From: Dongshaea marina
GTDB lineage: Bacteria; Pseudomonadota; Gammaproteobacteria; Enterobacterales; Aeromonadaceae
NCBI RefSeq assembly: GCF_003072645.1
Contig: NZ_CP028897.1
Location: 57,501 to 121,500, forward strand
DNA: 64,000 nucleotides
Direction: 5' to 3'
Part shown: positions 1 to 9,380 of the stretch, piece after piece
Position numbering within the stretch: the stretch's first letter is position 1
Layout of the letters: each line of letters starts with the position of its first letter
The notes under the pieces: generated by a model
The model's database searches: none
What the model was told of the DNA's origin: nothing
What the model saw: the letters and a program-made list of their open reading frames with translations, nothing else
Position numbers and translations under genes: made by a program

Positions 1-2228
<2,228 letters not shown>

Positions 2229-2297
2229 ACAACACCCAAGTGAGAGACGCTTGTGTGTCTTGAGAACGAATTAATCACTTTCTGGATTTAAGTTTTT

Positions 2298-2415
2298 TGT
2301 CTGGCGACCATAGCGCGGTGGCCCCACCTGATCCCATTCCGAACTCAGAAGTGAAACGCCGTAGCGCCGATGGTAGTGTGGGGGTTCCCATGTGAGAGTA
2401 GGTCATCGCCAGGCT
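2298..2415 (+). rRNA. rrf: 5S ribosomal RNA, copy 1
   Basis: A 118-nt 5S rRNA with the conserved core CCCATTCCGAACTCAGAAGTG and terminal helix I formed by TGTCTGGCG at the 5' end and CGCCAGGC at the 3' end. It lies about 70 nt after the 23S gene and is followed by a strong Rho-independent terminator. Confidence 0.95.
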
Positions 2416-2427
2416 TTGTTTAAGAGA

Positions 2428-2454
2428 AAGCCCACCCTATCGGTGGGCTTTTTT
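2428..2454 (+). terminator. Rho-independent terminator between 5S copy 1 and tRNA-Thr
   Basis: Stem AAGCCCACC / GGTGGGCTT with a 5-nt loop, followed by a T tract. It sits inside the 23S-5S-tRNA-5S array, so the distal tRNA-Thr and second 5S either depend on readthrough or on rRNA antitermination. Confidence 0.85.
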
Positions 2455-2467
2455 GCAGGTTCAGGCT

Positions 2468-2543
2468 GCTGATATAGCTCAGTTGGTAGAGCGCACCCTT
2501 GGTAAGGGTGAGGTCCCCAGTTCAAATCTGGGTATCAGCACCA
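2468..2543 (+). tRNA. tRNA-Thr (anticodon GGT)
   Basis: A 76-nt cloverleaf with acceptor stem GCTGATA/TATCAGC, anticodon arm with loop TTGGTAA (GGT), T arm TTCAAAT and an encoded CCA end. Its position between two 5S genes matches thrV of E. coli rrnD. Confidence 0.97.
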
Positions 2544-2574
2544 CGCATTCGATTTACTAAGAAAAACAAGTTTT

Positions 2575-2692
2575 TGCCTGATGACCATAGCGAGCTGGCA
2601 CCACCTGATCCCATTCCGAACTCAGAAGTGAAACGGCTTAGCGGCGATGGTAGTGTGGGGGTTCCCATGCGAGAGTAGCTCATTATCAGGCA
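2575..2692 (+). rRNA. rrf: 5S ribosomal RNA, copy 2
   Basis: A second 118-nt 5S rRNA after tRNA-Thr. It shares the central core with copy 1 but differs in the terminal helix (TGCCTGATGA paired with TTATCAGGCA) and in helix III. The differences on the two sides of helix I compensate one another, which suggests a functional copy that has escaped homogenisation. Confidence 0.95.
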
Positions 2693-2701
2693 CCTATTTT
2701 A

Positions 2702-2730
2702 GCCCCGGCAGATATCTGTCGGGGTTTTTT
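2702..2730 (+). terminator. Rho-independent terminator of the rrn operon
   Basis: Stem built from CCCCG and CAGAT pairing with ATCTG and CGGGG, followed by six T. This closes the rRNA operon after the second 5S gene. Confidence 0.85.
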
Positions 2731-2764
2731 CGTTTCTGGACTTTGAGATCCCTTTTGTGCCTCA

Positions 2765-2799
2765 GGCTGGGTTAAAATTGGAAACGTTAACAGAGCCTG
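2765..2799. repeat. Imperfect hairpin, AGGCT...AACAGAGCCT type
   Basis: AGGCTGGGTTAA faces TTAACAGAGCCT across a loop containing GGAAACG. A related hairpin with GAAACG and AACAGAGCCT occurs at 61104-61151. It lies between the rrn terminator and the solute-binding-protein gene and might be a dispersed small repeat. Whether it has any function is unknown. Confidence 0.4.
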
Positions 2800-2838
2800 T
2801 CCTACGCTTAAAGTGAGTTAGGCAAAGGAGTGTGGGTT

Positions 2839-3582
2839 ATGAGTAAGTTATGGGTATTGGTTGTGGCGCTATTTGGCTTTGTTTCTGTCTCACAGGCTGC
2901 GGTGGTGACTCTGGCGAATGGTGAGTGGAAACCCTATATGTCGGCAAAGATGAAGCACAATGGCTTACTGTCACATATAGCGGAAGAGGCCTTCAAGCTT
3001 GAAGGGGATCAGGTGAAGTATCAGTTCCTCCCCTGGAAACGTGGTTTTGAAGATGCCCGTAAGGGCAAGCTTGATGGCACCATTGGCTGGTCGAAGACCC
3101 CTGAGCGGGAGAAGGATTTCTACTATTCCGAGCCGGTGATCGTTCTAAATGAGGTATTGTTCCATCGCGCCGATGAGAAGGTTGACTGGAGCTCACCAAA
3201 AGATCTGACCAAGTATCGCTTTGGTGGTGTGGTTGGCTACAACTATGATCTGTTTGGGCTGGTAAAAGATGGCACCATCAAGATAAAGCGAGTCTCCAAG
3301 CCCGAGGCTAACTATATGAAGCTTTGCTCGAACAAGATAGATGTTGTACCCGAGAGCGAAGATGTGGGGTTGGCCCTTATCAAGGATATGGGATCAAAGC
3401 TCAAGTGTAAGGTTGCGGCTTCTAAACCAACCACGGCCGATCCTTACTATCTGCTGATCTCGAAGAAGGTTGCCAATGGCCAGGAGCTGATTGATCACTT
3501 CAATAAGGGACTTGCCAAGCTGAAGGCGGATGGTCGCTATGAGCAGATGATCAAGGATAGCCGGGATGGTAAATATGAATAA
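2839..3582 (+). CDS. Periplasmic solute-binding protein, family 3-like
   Basis: A 247-residue exported protein. The start is set at ATG 2839 because AAAGGAG ends 8 nt before it; an in-frame GTG at 2830 overlaps that Shine-Dalgarno and is less likely. Residues 1-20 form a signal peptide (hydrophobic core, SQA cleavage). The mature part has the bilobed type-II binding-protein pattern, with WKPY near the start, FLPWKRGFEDARKG, and PEREKDFYYSEPV in the first lobe. Family members bind polar amino acids or related small solutes, but no permease or ATPase gene is adjacent, so it may be a stand-alone sensor or binding protein. A paralogue lies at 59334-60113. Substrate unknown. Confidence 0.85.
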   Translation: MSKLWVLVVALFGFVSVSQAAVVTLANGEWKPYMSAKMKHNGLLSHIAEEAFKLEGDQVKYQFLPWKRGFEDARKGKLDGTIGWSKTPEREKDFYYSEPVIVLNEVLFHRADEKVDWSSPKDLTKYRFGGVVGYNYDLFGLVKDGTIKIKRVSKPEANYMKLCSNKIDVVPESEDVGLALIKDMGSKLKCKVAASKPTTADPYYLLISKKVANGQELIDHFNKGLAKLKADGRYEQMIKDSRDGKYE

Positions 3583-3602
3583 GTTTACCGCCTGAATATT
3601 TT

Positions 3603-3630
3603 AAGCCCGCTCATTGTAGCGGGCTTTTTA
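3603..3630 (+). terminator. Rho-independent terminator after solute-binding protein
   Basis: AAGCCCGC and GCGGGCTT form an 8-bp stem with an 8-nt loop and a T tract. It lies between convergent genes and could also slow transcription arriving from fetB on the other strand. Confidence 0.85.
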
Positions 3631-3637
3631 TTCGGTG

Positions 3638-4441
3638 CTATGACTGCCGGCTAACAAAGATCTCGGGTTTGAGATTTCCCCAGGGATCAAAGGCTATCTT
3701 CTGGGCGAGTAGCAGATTAAGGATGCTACTTAGGGTCATGCTGATAAAGATCCCGAGCATGATCGCCAGCTGGTATTTCGCCGCCACCAGGGGTTCTGCG
3801 CCTCCGAGAATTTGGCCCGTCATCATCCCGGGAAGTGAGACCAGCCCGGTGGTGGCCAGGGTGCTGAGGATGGGTGAGGAAGCGGCTCTCAGAGCATCCT
3901 GCATAAAGGGAAGAGAGGACTCATATACGGTTCCTCCCTGCATCAGGGTATCCAGGTATCGCTCCGGTTGCTGAGCGATTCCATTAAAAAATCGCTCCAG
4001 TGAAAGGATGTTTGCGGTCAGGCAGTTGCCCAGTAGCATGCCTCCCAGCGGGATCAGATAGCGGGCATCATACCAGGGGCTGGGAGCGACCAGCATCAAC
4101 AAAAACAGTGCCAGGGTCAAAATGATCATAGAGCTAAGGCTTGCCTGGCCTATCAGGACCAGCTTTTTGAGGGATAGACCCGCTCCCTTGATTATATGCA
4201 GGTTGGTGACGCTTATCATCAGCAGCAGCCAGCCAAGATTGAGCCAGGGGTTATTAAACTGGAACAGGTACCTCAGGTAGATCCCGATTAGTACCAGTTG
4301 GAGTGTCATCCGCAGGCAGCTGTAGATGAGTCGTTTGATCAGGTCTCCTATGCCAAGCAGCCAGAAGGCGATCGCCGGAAGCAGGAGCAAGGAGGCAAAA
4401 CTGAGGAGTTCGAGGGAGGATATATCTTTTATCTCATTCAT
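3638..4441 (-). CDS. fetB: FetB-like ABC permease (UPF0014), iron/metal export
   Basis: A 267-residue multi-spanning membrane protein of the UPF0014 family, close in length to E. coli FetB (YbbM). Several hydrophobic helices are visible: about 13-35, 39-60, 68-85, 98-118, 123-142, 187-210 and 222-245. The family pairs with an ATPase and in E. coli is implicated in iron export and peroxide resistance. Here it overlaps the upstream ATPase gene by 8 bp, so the two are translationally coupled. The substrate is inferred from the family only. Confidence 0.88.
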   Translation of the reverse strand: MNEIKDISSLELLSFASLLLLPAIAFWLLGIGDLIKRLIYSCLRMTLQLVLIGIYLRYLFQFNNPWLNLGWLLLMISVTNLHIIKGAGLSLKKLVLIGQASLSSMIILTLALFLLMLVAPSPWYDARYLIPLGGMLLGNCLTANILSLERFFNGIAQQPERYLDTLMQGGTVYESSLPFMQDALRAASSPILSTLATTGLVSLPGMMTGQILGGAEPLVAAKYQLAIMLGIFISMTLSSILNLLLAQKIAFDPWGNLKPEIFVSRQS

Positions 4442-5078
4442 CTTCTGATCCTGTCAAAGCACCGTTTTCCATCTGAATGATCCGCTGACACTGCTCCAGC
4501 CATATAGGATCGTGAGAGGTCGACAGAATGCTTGTGTGTCTTTTGAGCAGCAACTCTATGACGCTGGATCTGGCTCTCCTGTCCAGAGCTGAAGTCGGTT
4601 CATCGGCGATGATGAGCCTTGGAGAAAACTGCAGGGCTCGAATGATGGCAAAGCGCTGCTGTTGGCCGCCGGAAAGTGAACTGAAGGGTTGTTTGAGTAG
4701 CTTACCAGATAGCTGTAGCTGTTCGCTGAGTTGGAAAATTGATTCCGGGTTATAGCGCTTGTCCCTGTGAGTCTTTAAAGAGAAAGGGGCCTTGAGAAAC
4801 TCTTCGGTGCTTTGTGAACCCGCGGCTATCTTCTGCGGGATATAGCCTATCTGCGAGCGGACCTTCCAGATGTTATCGCAGGTTACCCTGTCACCCGAAA
4901 ACAGATATTGTCCTTGTTGCCAGGGGACGGCACCGAGCAGGGTATAAAGCAGGGTACTCTTGCCACACCCGGAGGGGCCTTGTACGGCAAGGCTTTCACC
5001 CTCTTTCATCCTCAAGTTTAGCTCCCTGAGGATCGGGCTGCCACCAAGGTTCACACTCAACTCTTTAAGCTGTAGCAT
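4434..5078 (-). CDS. fetA: FetA-like ABC transporter ATP-binding protein
   Basis: A 214-residue cytoplasmic ABC ATPase with all core motifs: Walker [10 protein letters not shown] (34-42), signature LSGGQQQR (135-142), Walker B LIIADE (155-160) and switch His in STSHD (about 189). Length and partner match E. coli FetA (YbbL). It powers the FetB permease encoded immediately downstream. The gene is divergent from a PadR-type regulator, and the 81-bp gap between them holds a striking triple-half-site palindrome (5119-5148), so metal- or ligand-responsive repression is likely. That regulation is inference. Confidence 0.9.
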   Translation of the reverse strand: MLQLKELSVNLGGSPILRELNLRMKEGESLAVQGPSGCGKSTLLYTLLGAVPWQQGQYLFSGDRVTCDNIWKVRSQIGYIPQKIAAGSQSTEEFLKAPFSLKTHRDKRYNPESIFQLSEQLQLSGKLLKQPFSSLSGGQQQRFAIIRALQFSPRLIIADEPTSALDRRARSSVIELLLKRHTSILSTSHDPIWLEQCQRIIQMENGALTGSEDE

Positions 5079-5118
5079 GTCACTCCTTAATCCTGTAGTT
5101 CTATCTGCTAGTATAGTA

Positions 5119-5148
5119 ATATCGAAAGCCGATATCGAGTTACGATAT
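5119..5148. promoter_or_regulatory. Probable PadR operator: two overlapping ATATCG-N5-CGATAT palindromes
   Basis: ATATCG (5119) is followed by 5 nt, then CGATATCG (5130-5137), another 5 nt, then CGATAT (5143-5148). The middle octamer serves both palindromes. The site lies between fetA and padR and 11 nt upstream of the padR start, so one array could control both promoters. Confidence 0.65.
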
Positions 5149-5159
5149 AGGAAGAGTGA

Positions 5160-5477
5160 ATGAAAGACAAGATCACCCGCAAGCTGTTTCTGGGGTTTAT
5201 CCAGCTACACATTTTACGTCATGCATCCCAGCAACCTGTGTTTGGTAGCTGGCTGATTGAGCATCTCAAGGGGCATGGTTACGCGATGAGCCCGGGAACT
5301 CTCTATCCTCTGCTGCATCGGATGACCAAAGAGAATCTATTGATGTGTGAGCAACAAACGATCGAGGGGCGAAGCCGAAAATACTATCAGATCACGGATC
5401 TTGGGGGGAGGTGTTGGAGGAGCTCAACCAGAAGGTGCGCGAGCTGTCTCGTTACCTTGATGACTGAGGGGCTTTAA
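5160..5477 (+). CDS. PadR-family transcriptional regulator (C-terminus frameshifted)
   Basis: The N-terminal 80 or so residues form a PadR winged helix, with FLGFIQLHILRHA, then the typical YAMSPGTLYPLLHRM recognition helix and wing, then SRKYYQITDLG. After ITDLGG the frame turns into an unlikely Arg/Cys-rich tail. Adding one G to the G6 run at 5403-5408 gives a sensible ending (EVLEELNQKVRELSRYLDD, stop at 5467) and a 102-residue protein of normal PadR size. So either the sequence lacks one G or the C-terminal dimerisation helix is really altered. It is divergent from fetAB and is the likely controller of that exporter and of itself. Confidence 0.8.
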   Translation: MKDKITRKLFLGFIQLHILRHASQQPVFGSWLIEHLKGHGYAMSPGTLYPLLHRMTKENLLMCEQQTIEGRSRKYYQITDLGGRCWRSSTRRCASCLVTLMTEGL

Positions 5478-5524
5478 GAGAGGATTCAGGAGGCCCCTTG
5501 CGGAGCCTCGGTATGCCAAGTTTA

Positions 5525-5941
5525 TTATCTCTGATTGATCGCAATTTTGCGTGGTTTGGCAGCTTCCGGAACCTCACGGACCAGCTCAATATTCAGGAGC
5601 CCGTTTTGTAGTTCGGCGTTGCTGACTTTGACATAGTCGGCCAGCTCAAATTTGCGCTCAAAATTCTGGTTGACTATCCCCTGATACAGGTAGTTTGCAT
5701 TGTCCGTCTTGGCTTTCTTCTCGCCTTTGACTTCCAAAGTATTGTTTTGGGTGATGAGCTCTATCTCATCTTCCGCAAACCCTGCTATCGCCATGGTTAT
5801 GCGATAGTTATTTTCATCGAGCTGTTCGATGTTATAAGGGGGGTAGTTAGCGTGGCCGTTTCTGTTGCTTTTTTCCAGCATGTGGGCCAGGCGATCGATA
5901 CCGATGGCATTACGGTAAAGGGGTGATAAATCGATTTGCAT
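5525..5941 (-). CDS. ibpA: Small heat-shock protein, IbpA/Hsp20 family
   Basis: A 138-residue alpha-crystallin-domain chaperone that holds aggregation-prone proteins for DnaK/ClpB. The N-terminus (IDLSPLYRNAIGIDRLAHML) matches the IbpA/IbpB pattern. The domain runs from about residue 35 to 125 and includes GFAEDEIEL, LEVKGEK and the conserved NGLLNIEL strand. The start is ATG 5941, preceded by GGAGG at 7 nt spacing; ATGs upstream to 5995 fall in the untranslated leader. A sigma-32-type promoter lies at 6011-6039 and a ROSE-like leader hairpin covers the ribosome-binding site. Only one ibp-type gene is present here; E. coli has two. Confidence 0.92.
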   Translation of the reverse strand: MQIDLSPLYRNAIGIDRLAHMLEKSNRNGHANYPPYNIEQLDENNYRITMAIAGFAEDEIELITQNNTLEVKGEKKAKTDNANYLYQGIVNQNFERKFELADYVKVSNAELQNGLLNIELVREVPEAAKPRKIAINQR

Positions 5942-5944
5942 AGT

Positions 5945-5965
5945 AGATCCTCCATTGAGCAATCT
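5945..5965 (-). promoter_or_regulatory. ROSE-like RNA thermometer element
   Basis: On the minus strand TTGCT lies 6 nt before AGGA of the Shine-Dalgarno. This is the UUGCU/AGGA arrangement with a skipped G that defines ROSE thermometers of ibpA-type mRNAs. Folding at low temperature would hide the ribosome-binding site. Confidence 0.6.
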
Positions 5966-6010
5966 GTGTTGAAAACAATTCGGATGCTTCATCAAGCCAT
6001 CCTGTAATCT

Positions 6011-6039
6011 AATATGTGGCCAGAGATTGGGCTTTCAAG
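6011..6039 (-). promoter_or_regulatory. Sigma-32 heat-shock promoter of ibpA
   Basis: Minus-strand CTTGAAA (6039-6033), 13 nt, then CCACATATT (6019-6011). This is close to the sigma-32 consensus CTTGAAA-N13-17-CCCCATNTA and predicts a leader of about 60 nt that contains the ROSE-like element. Confidence 0.75.
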
Positions 6040-6070
6040 GAGGCGATTGGACTTTTTTTGCACTGAGATC

Positions 6071-6093
6071 AAAAAAGGGTGCCGAAGCACCCC
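6071..6093 (-). terminator. Rho-independent terminator of pgi
   Basis: Minus strand reads GGGTGC-TTCG-GCACCC followed by T7. This is a UUCG tetraloop hairpin with a perfect 6-bp stem, placed 25 nt after the pgi stop. Confidence 0.9.
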
Positions 6094-6117
6094 GATGAAT
6101 CTTAGATTAAAGTTGGA

Positions 6118-7764
6118 TTAGCTCCAGCTCTTCCAGGTGTTGATCAGGCCGTTGGTGGAGCTGTCATGGCTGCTCACCTCTGCCTTATCTGCCAGCTCAG
6201 GCAGGATCTGATTCGCCAGCTGCTTACCCAGCTCTACGCCCCACTGATCGAAGCTGAAGATGTTCCAGATCACACCCTGAGTGAAGATCTTGTGCTCATA
6301 CATGGCGATCAGGGCACCCAGAGTCTTAGGGTTAAGCTCTTTGAACAGAATCGAGTTGGTCGGACGGTTGCCTTCGAACACCTTGAATGGAACCAGGTGT
6401 GCCACCTCAGCCAGATCTTTACCTGCGGCCTTGAACTCGTCCTCAACCTGTTCCTTGCTCTTACCAAAGCCCAGAGCTTCGGTTTGGGCAAAGAAGTTGG
6501 CGAGCAGCTTCTGGTGATGGTCGGACAGTGGATTGTGGGTTTTGGCCGGTGCCAGGAAGTCACAAGGAATCAGCTTGGTTCCCTGGTGGATCAGCTGGTA
6601 GAAGGCGTGCTGACCATTGGTTCCGGGCTCACCCCAGATGATTGGGCCTGTCTGGTAGGTGACAGGGTTGCCATTGCGGTCAACCTGCTTACCATTAGAC
6701 TCCATGTTGCCCTGCTGGAAGTAGGCAGCAAAGCGATGCATGTACTGGTCATAAGGCAGGATTGCCTCGCTCTCGGCACCATAGAAGTTGTTGTACCAGA
6801 TACCGATCAAGGCCAGCAGCACAGGGATGTTCTGATCGAACTCAGTGGTACGGAAATGCTGATCCATCGCATGGGCGCCCTCGAGCAGTTGCTCGAAGTT
6901 GTCATAACCGATCGACAGCGCGATCGACAGGCCGATCGCGGAGCACAGAGAGTAGCGTCCGCCAACCCAATCCCAGAACTCAAACATGTTGTCGGTATCA
7001 ATACCAAATTCGGCAACCGATTTTTGATTGGTCGACAGAGCCGCGAAGTGTTTGGCAACATGGGCCTTGTCCTGAGCCTTTTCCAGGAACCAGTCGCGAG
7101 CCGAGTGGGCGTTGGTCATGGTCTCCTGAGTGGTAAAGGTCTTGGAGGCGATCAGGAACAGGGTGGTCTCCGGATCGACTTTTTTCAGGGTTTCGGCGAT
7201 ATGGGTGCCATCAACATTGGATACAAAGTGTAGATCCAGGTTTGTCTTGTAGGGACGCAGGGCTTCAGAGACCATGTAAGGGCCGAGATCTGAGCCGCCG
7301 ATCCCTATGTTTACCACATCTGTGATCGGCTTTCCGGTATAGCCCTTCCACTCTCCACTATGGACCTTGGCGCAGAACTGCTTCATCTTGGCCAGGACTG
7401 CATTGATCTCCGGCATCACATCCTTGCCGTCGACCATGATCGGTTGGTTGGAGCGATTACGCAGAGCGATGTGCAGAACCGAGCGGTTCTCGGTCTGGTT
7501 AATAGCCTCACCATTGAACATGGCTTCGATGGCATCGGTTAGCTTGGTTTCTTTGGCAAGCTTTTGCAACAGCTCCAGAGTCTCGGTGGTGATGAGGTTC
7601 TTGGAGTAGTCGACCAACAGGTCACCATCGAAGGTTTGAGAGAAAGAGTTAAAACGTGAAGGGTCTTGGGCAAACAGGGCCTTAAGCTGGAACTTGTTAC
7701 TATCGAAATGAGCTTGAAGTTCTTTCCAGGCCTGAGTGCTGGTAGGGTCAATGTTGTTTAGCAT
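6118..7764 (-). CDS. pgi: Glucose-6-phosphate isomerase
   Basis: A 548-residue cytosolic enzyme interconverting glucose 6-phosphate and fructose 6-phosphate, matching the 549 residues of E. coli Pgi. Signature elements are seen: [11 protein letters not shown], the sugar-phosphate loop [31 protein letters not shown] and [16 protein letters not shown] with the catalytic His. The start [13 protein letters not shown] at 7764 aligns with the enteric N-terminus. The frame stays open upstream to 7905, but the extra 47 residues do not look like Pgi. Monocistronic with its own terminator. Confidence 0.97.
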   Translation of the reverse strand: MLNNIDPTSTQAWKELQAHFDSNKFQLKALFAQDPSRFNSFSQTFDGDLLVDYSKNLITTETLELLQKLAKETKLTDAIEAMFNGEAINQTENRSVLHIALRNRSNQPIMVDGKDVMPEINAVLAKMKQFCAKVHSGEWKGYTGKPITDVVNIGIGGSDLGPYMVSEALRPYKTNLDLHFVSNVDGTHIAETLKKVDPETTLFLIASKTFTTQETMTNAHSARDWFLEKAQDKAHVAKHFAALSTNQKSVAEFGIDTDNMFEFWDWVGGRYSLCSAIGLSIALSIGYDNFEQLLEGAHAMDQHFRTTEFDQNIPVLLALIGIWYNNFYGAESEAILPYDQYMHRFAAYFQQGNMESNGKQVDRNGNPVTYQTGPIIWGEPGTNGQHAFYQLIHQGTKLIPCDFLAPAKTHNPLSDHHQKLLANFFAQTEALGFGKSKEQVEDEFKAAGKDLAEVAHLVPFKVFEGNRPTNSILFKELNPKTLGALIAMYEHKIFTQGVIWNIFSFDQWGVELGKQLANQILPELADKAEVSSHDSSTNGLINTWKSWS

Positions 7765-7996
7765 ATTTGTATCCCGAATATGACTGATAAACCAATATTC
7801 CTTTGCGGCCGTCATTATGGTGGGCGGCAACCAAAATTCGCTGCTAGGCATTCTATCTCTATTAGGCGCCTGATTACCAATCTTGCGGTTACCACTGAGA
7901 TTCAATTGATATCGAAAATAGCTGGATCGTTACAATTTGCACACTGTGATACTCTGAGCCGAGCTGTGTTTCCATCTGTTACCGGGAGGGAAGAGG

Positions 7997-8389
7997 ATGA
8001 ATATCGGAGAGGTGGCTAAATTAAGCGGCTTGTCGGCCAAAACCATCCGCTATTACGAAAGCATCGGGGTGATTGAGGCCGCCAGGCGTGGTGAGAATGG
8101 TTACCGCAGTTATGACAAGGTGGCGCTGCGAAAACTCAAATTTATCCGTCGCTCCCGGGATGCCGGATTTTCTCTGGAGCAGTGTCAAAAGCTCCTCAGT
8201 TTGTATCTTGATCCAACCCGTAGCAGTGCGGAGGTAAAAGCGCTGGCCGAGCAGAAACTCTCGGAGCTGGAACTGAAGATTGCCGGCCTGCAGGAGATGG
8301 CTGATAACTTGCGAGAGCTCACTCAGCAATGCCTGGGGGATGAAAACCCGCAATGTCCGATCATTGAGAATTTAAGTGATAGTGACTAA
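7997..8389 (+). CDS. cueR: Copper-responsive MerR-family regulator CueR
   Basis: A 130-residue MerR-type activator. Residues 1-70 form the winged helix-turn-helix (MNIGEVAKLSGLSAKTIRYYE, then the RRGENGYRSYD wing). A dimerisation helix follows, and a metal loop with Cys112 and Cys120 (CLGDENPQCPIIENL) has the same numbering and spacing as the Cu(I)-binding pair of E. coli CueR. It would activate copA/cueO-type genes under copper, silver or gold stress. No copper exporter is adjacent in this window, so its targets lie elsewhere. A good GAGG ribosome-binding site precedes the ATG. Confidence 0.92.
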   Translation: MNIGEVAKLSGLSAKTIRYYESIGVIEAARRGENGYRSYDKVALRKLKFIRRSRDAGFSLEQCQKLLSLYLDPTRSSAEVKALAEQKLSELELKIAGLQEMADNLRELTQQCLGDENPQCPIIENLSDSD

Positions 8390-8431
8390 GTGTACTCCGG
8401 GAGCTTGTGACAGCTCCCTGAATGGTTTTGA

Positions 8432-9379
8432 TTAACTGCGAAAGTGCTTTTTCACATAGAGGATCCGCTCCTCGATCCCCATCTGCTCATGTCCCCTGAG
8501 CCCTTCTATCTGCCGCAGCCGGGGTAGCAGGCCTCTACCGTTGGCAATCTGGATCGCAAGACCCGGCCGGGCGTTGAGCTCCAGCAGCATGGGGCCTTTT
8601 TTCTGATCCAATACCATGTCGGTTCCAAGGTAGCCCAGCCCGGACATCTCGTAGCAGGAGGCCGACAGGTGCAACAGGGTCTCCCAGTGAGGGATCTTAA
8701 GGCTATCCAGGGGCTTATTGGTATCCGGATGGGTGGTCAGGGGCGTATCGTATTGCACGGCACGCAGTGCATGGCCGGTGGCGATATCGATTCCGACTCC
8801 GACGGCACCCTGGTGAAGGTTTGCTTTGCCGTCAGAGGCTGCGGTCGACAGGCGCATCATAGCCATCACGGGAAACCCCTTGAAAACGATGACTCGGGTA
8901 TCGGGAACACCTTCATAGGAGTAGCCTTCAAACACGTCATCAAAGTTGATCAGGGCCTCGATGACGGCAACATCAGGTTTCCCCCCCAGCGAGAAAAGGC
9001 CGGCCAGGATATTGGATACGTGACGCTCCAGATCCTCTGGAGTTTCTCCCTGGCCATTGGGTTTATAGTAGAACCCATCCTGGTGACGCAAAATCACCAG
9101 GATCCCTTTTCCACCAGAGCCTTTCGCTGGCTTGATACAAAAGCCGGGAGAGTCCTTGACTATATCGACCACACCCTTTACTTCGTACTGGTGGGAGATC
9201 ACCCCTATTAGCTCGGGTGTGGTGACTTTCGCGTTCAGCGCCAGCTGTTTGGTCTTGAGCTTATCATCCACCAGGGGAAACAGGGTGCGTGGATTGTAGC
9301 GGCCAATGTAGGAGATGTTCCTGTGGTTCATCCCCATGATCCCTTTGGCATGTAGCTTCTCTGGCTTGGCGAACCACAT
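8432..9379 (-). CDS. ATP-grasp ligase, alpha-L-glutamate ligase-like
   Basis: A 315-residue ATP-grasp protein of the group annotated as alpha-L-glutamate ligase-like or sugar-transfer-associated ATP-grasp. Visible elements are KPAKGSGGKGILVI (nucleotide-binding loop), a central EALINFDDVFEGYSYEGVPDTRVIVFKG strand region and the C-terminal MLLELNARPGLAIQIANGRGLLPR metal/ATP site. It should ligate an amine or amino acid to a carboxylate; the real substrate is unknown. It starts 1 nt after the stop of the 7TM transglutaminase-like gene and is the last gene of a three-gene operon with a retropepsin-like lipoprotein. A C7 run around 8983-8989 lies inside this gene without breaking the frame. Confidence 0.85.
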   Translation of the reverse strand: MWFAKPEKLHAKGIMGMNHRNISYIGRYNPRTLFPLVDDKLKTKQLALNAKVTTPELIGVISHQYEVKGVVDIVKDSPGFCIKPAKGSGGKGILVILRHQDGFYYKPNGQGETPEDLERHVSNILAGLFSLGGKPDVAVIEALINFDDVFEGYSYEGVPDTRVIVFKGFPVMAMMRLSTAASDGKANLHQGAVGVGIDIATGHALRAVQYDTPLTTHPDTNKPLDSLKIPHWETLLHLSASCYEMSGLGYLGTDMVLDQKKGPMLLELNARPGLAIQIANGRGLLPRLRQIEGLRGHEQMGIEERILYVKKHFRS

Positions 9380-9380
9380 A

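Noticed and set aside
5403-5408. Programmed or phase-variable frameshift in padR
   Set aside because: The same kind of lost base in G/C runs occurs in several unrelated genes, so sequencing error is simpler.
6166-7233. A 355-codon plus-strand frame opposite pgi
   Set aside because: Antisense shadow of a highly conserved gene; its length follows from pgi codon bias.
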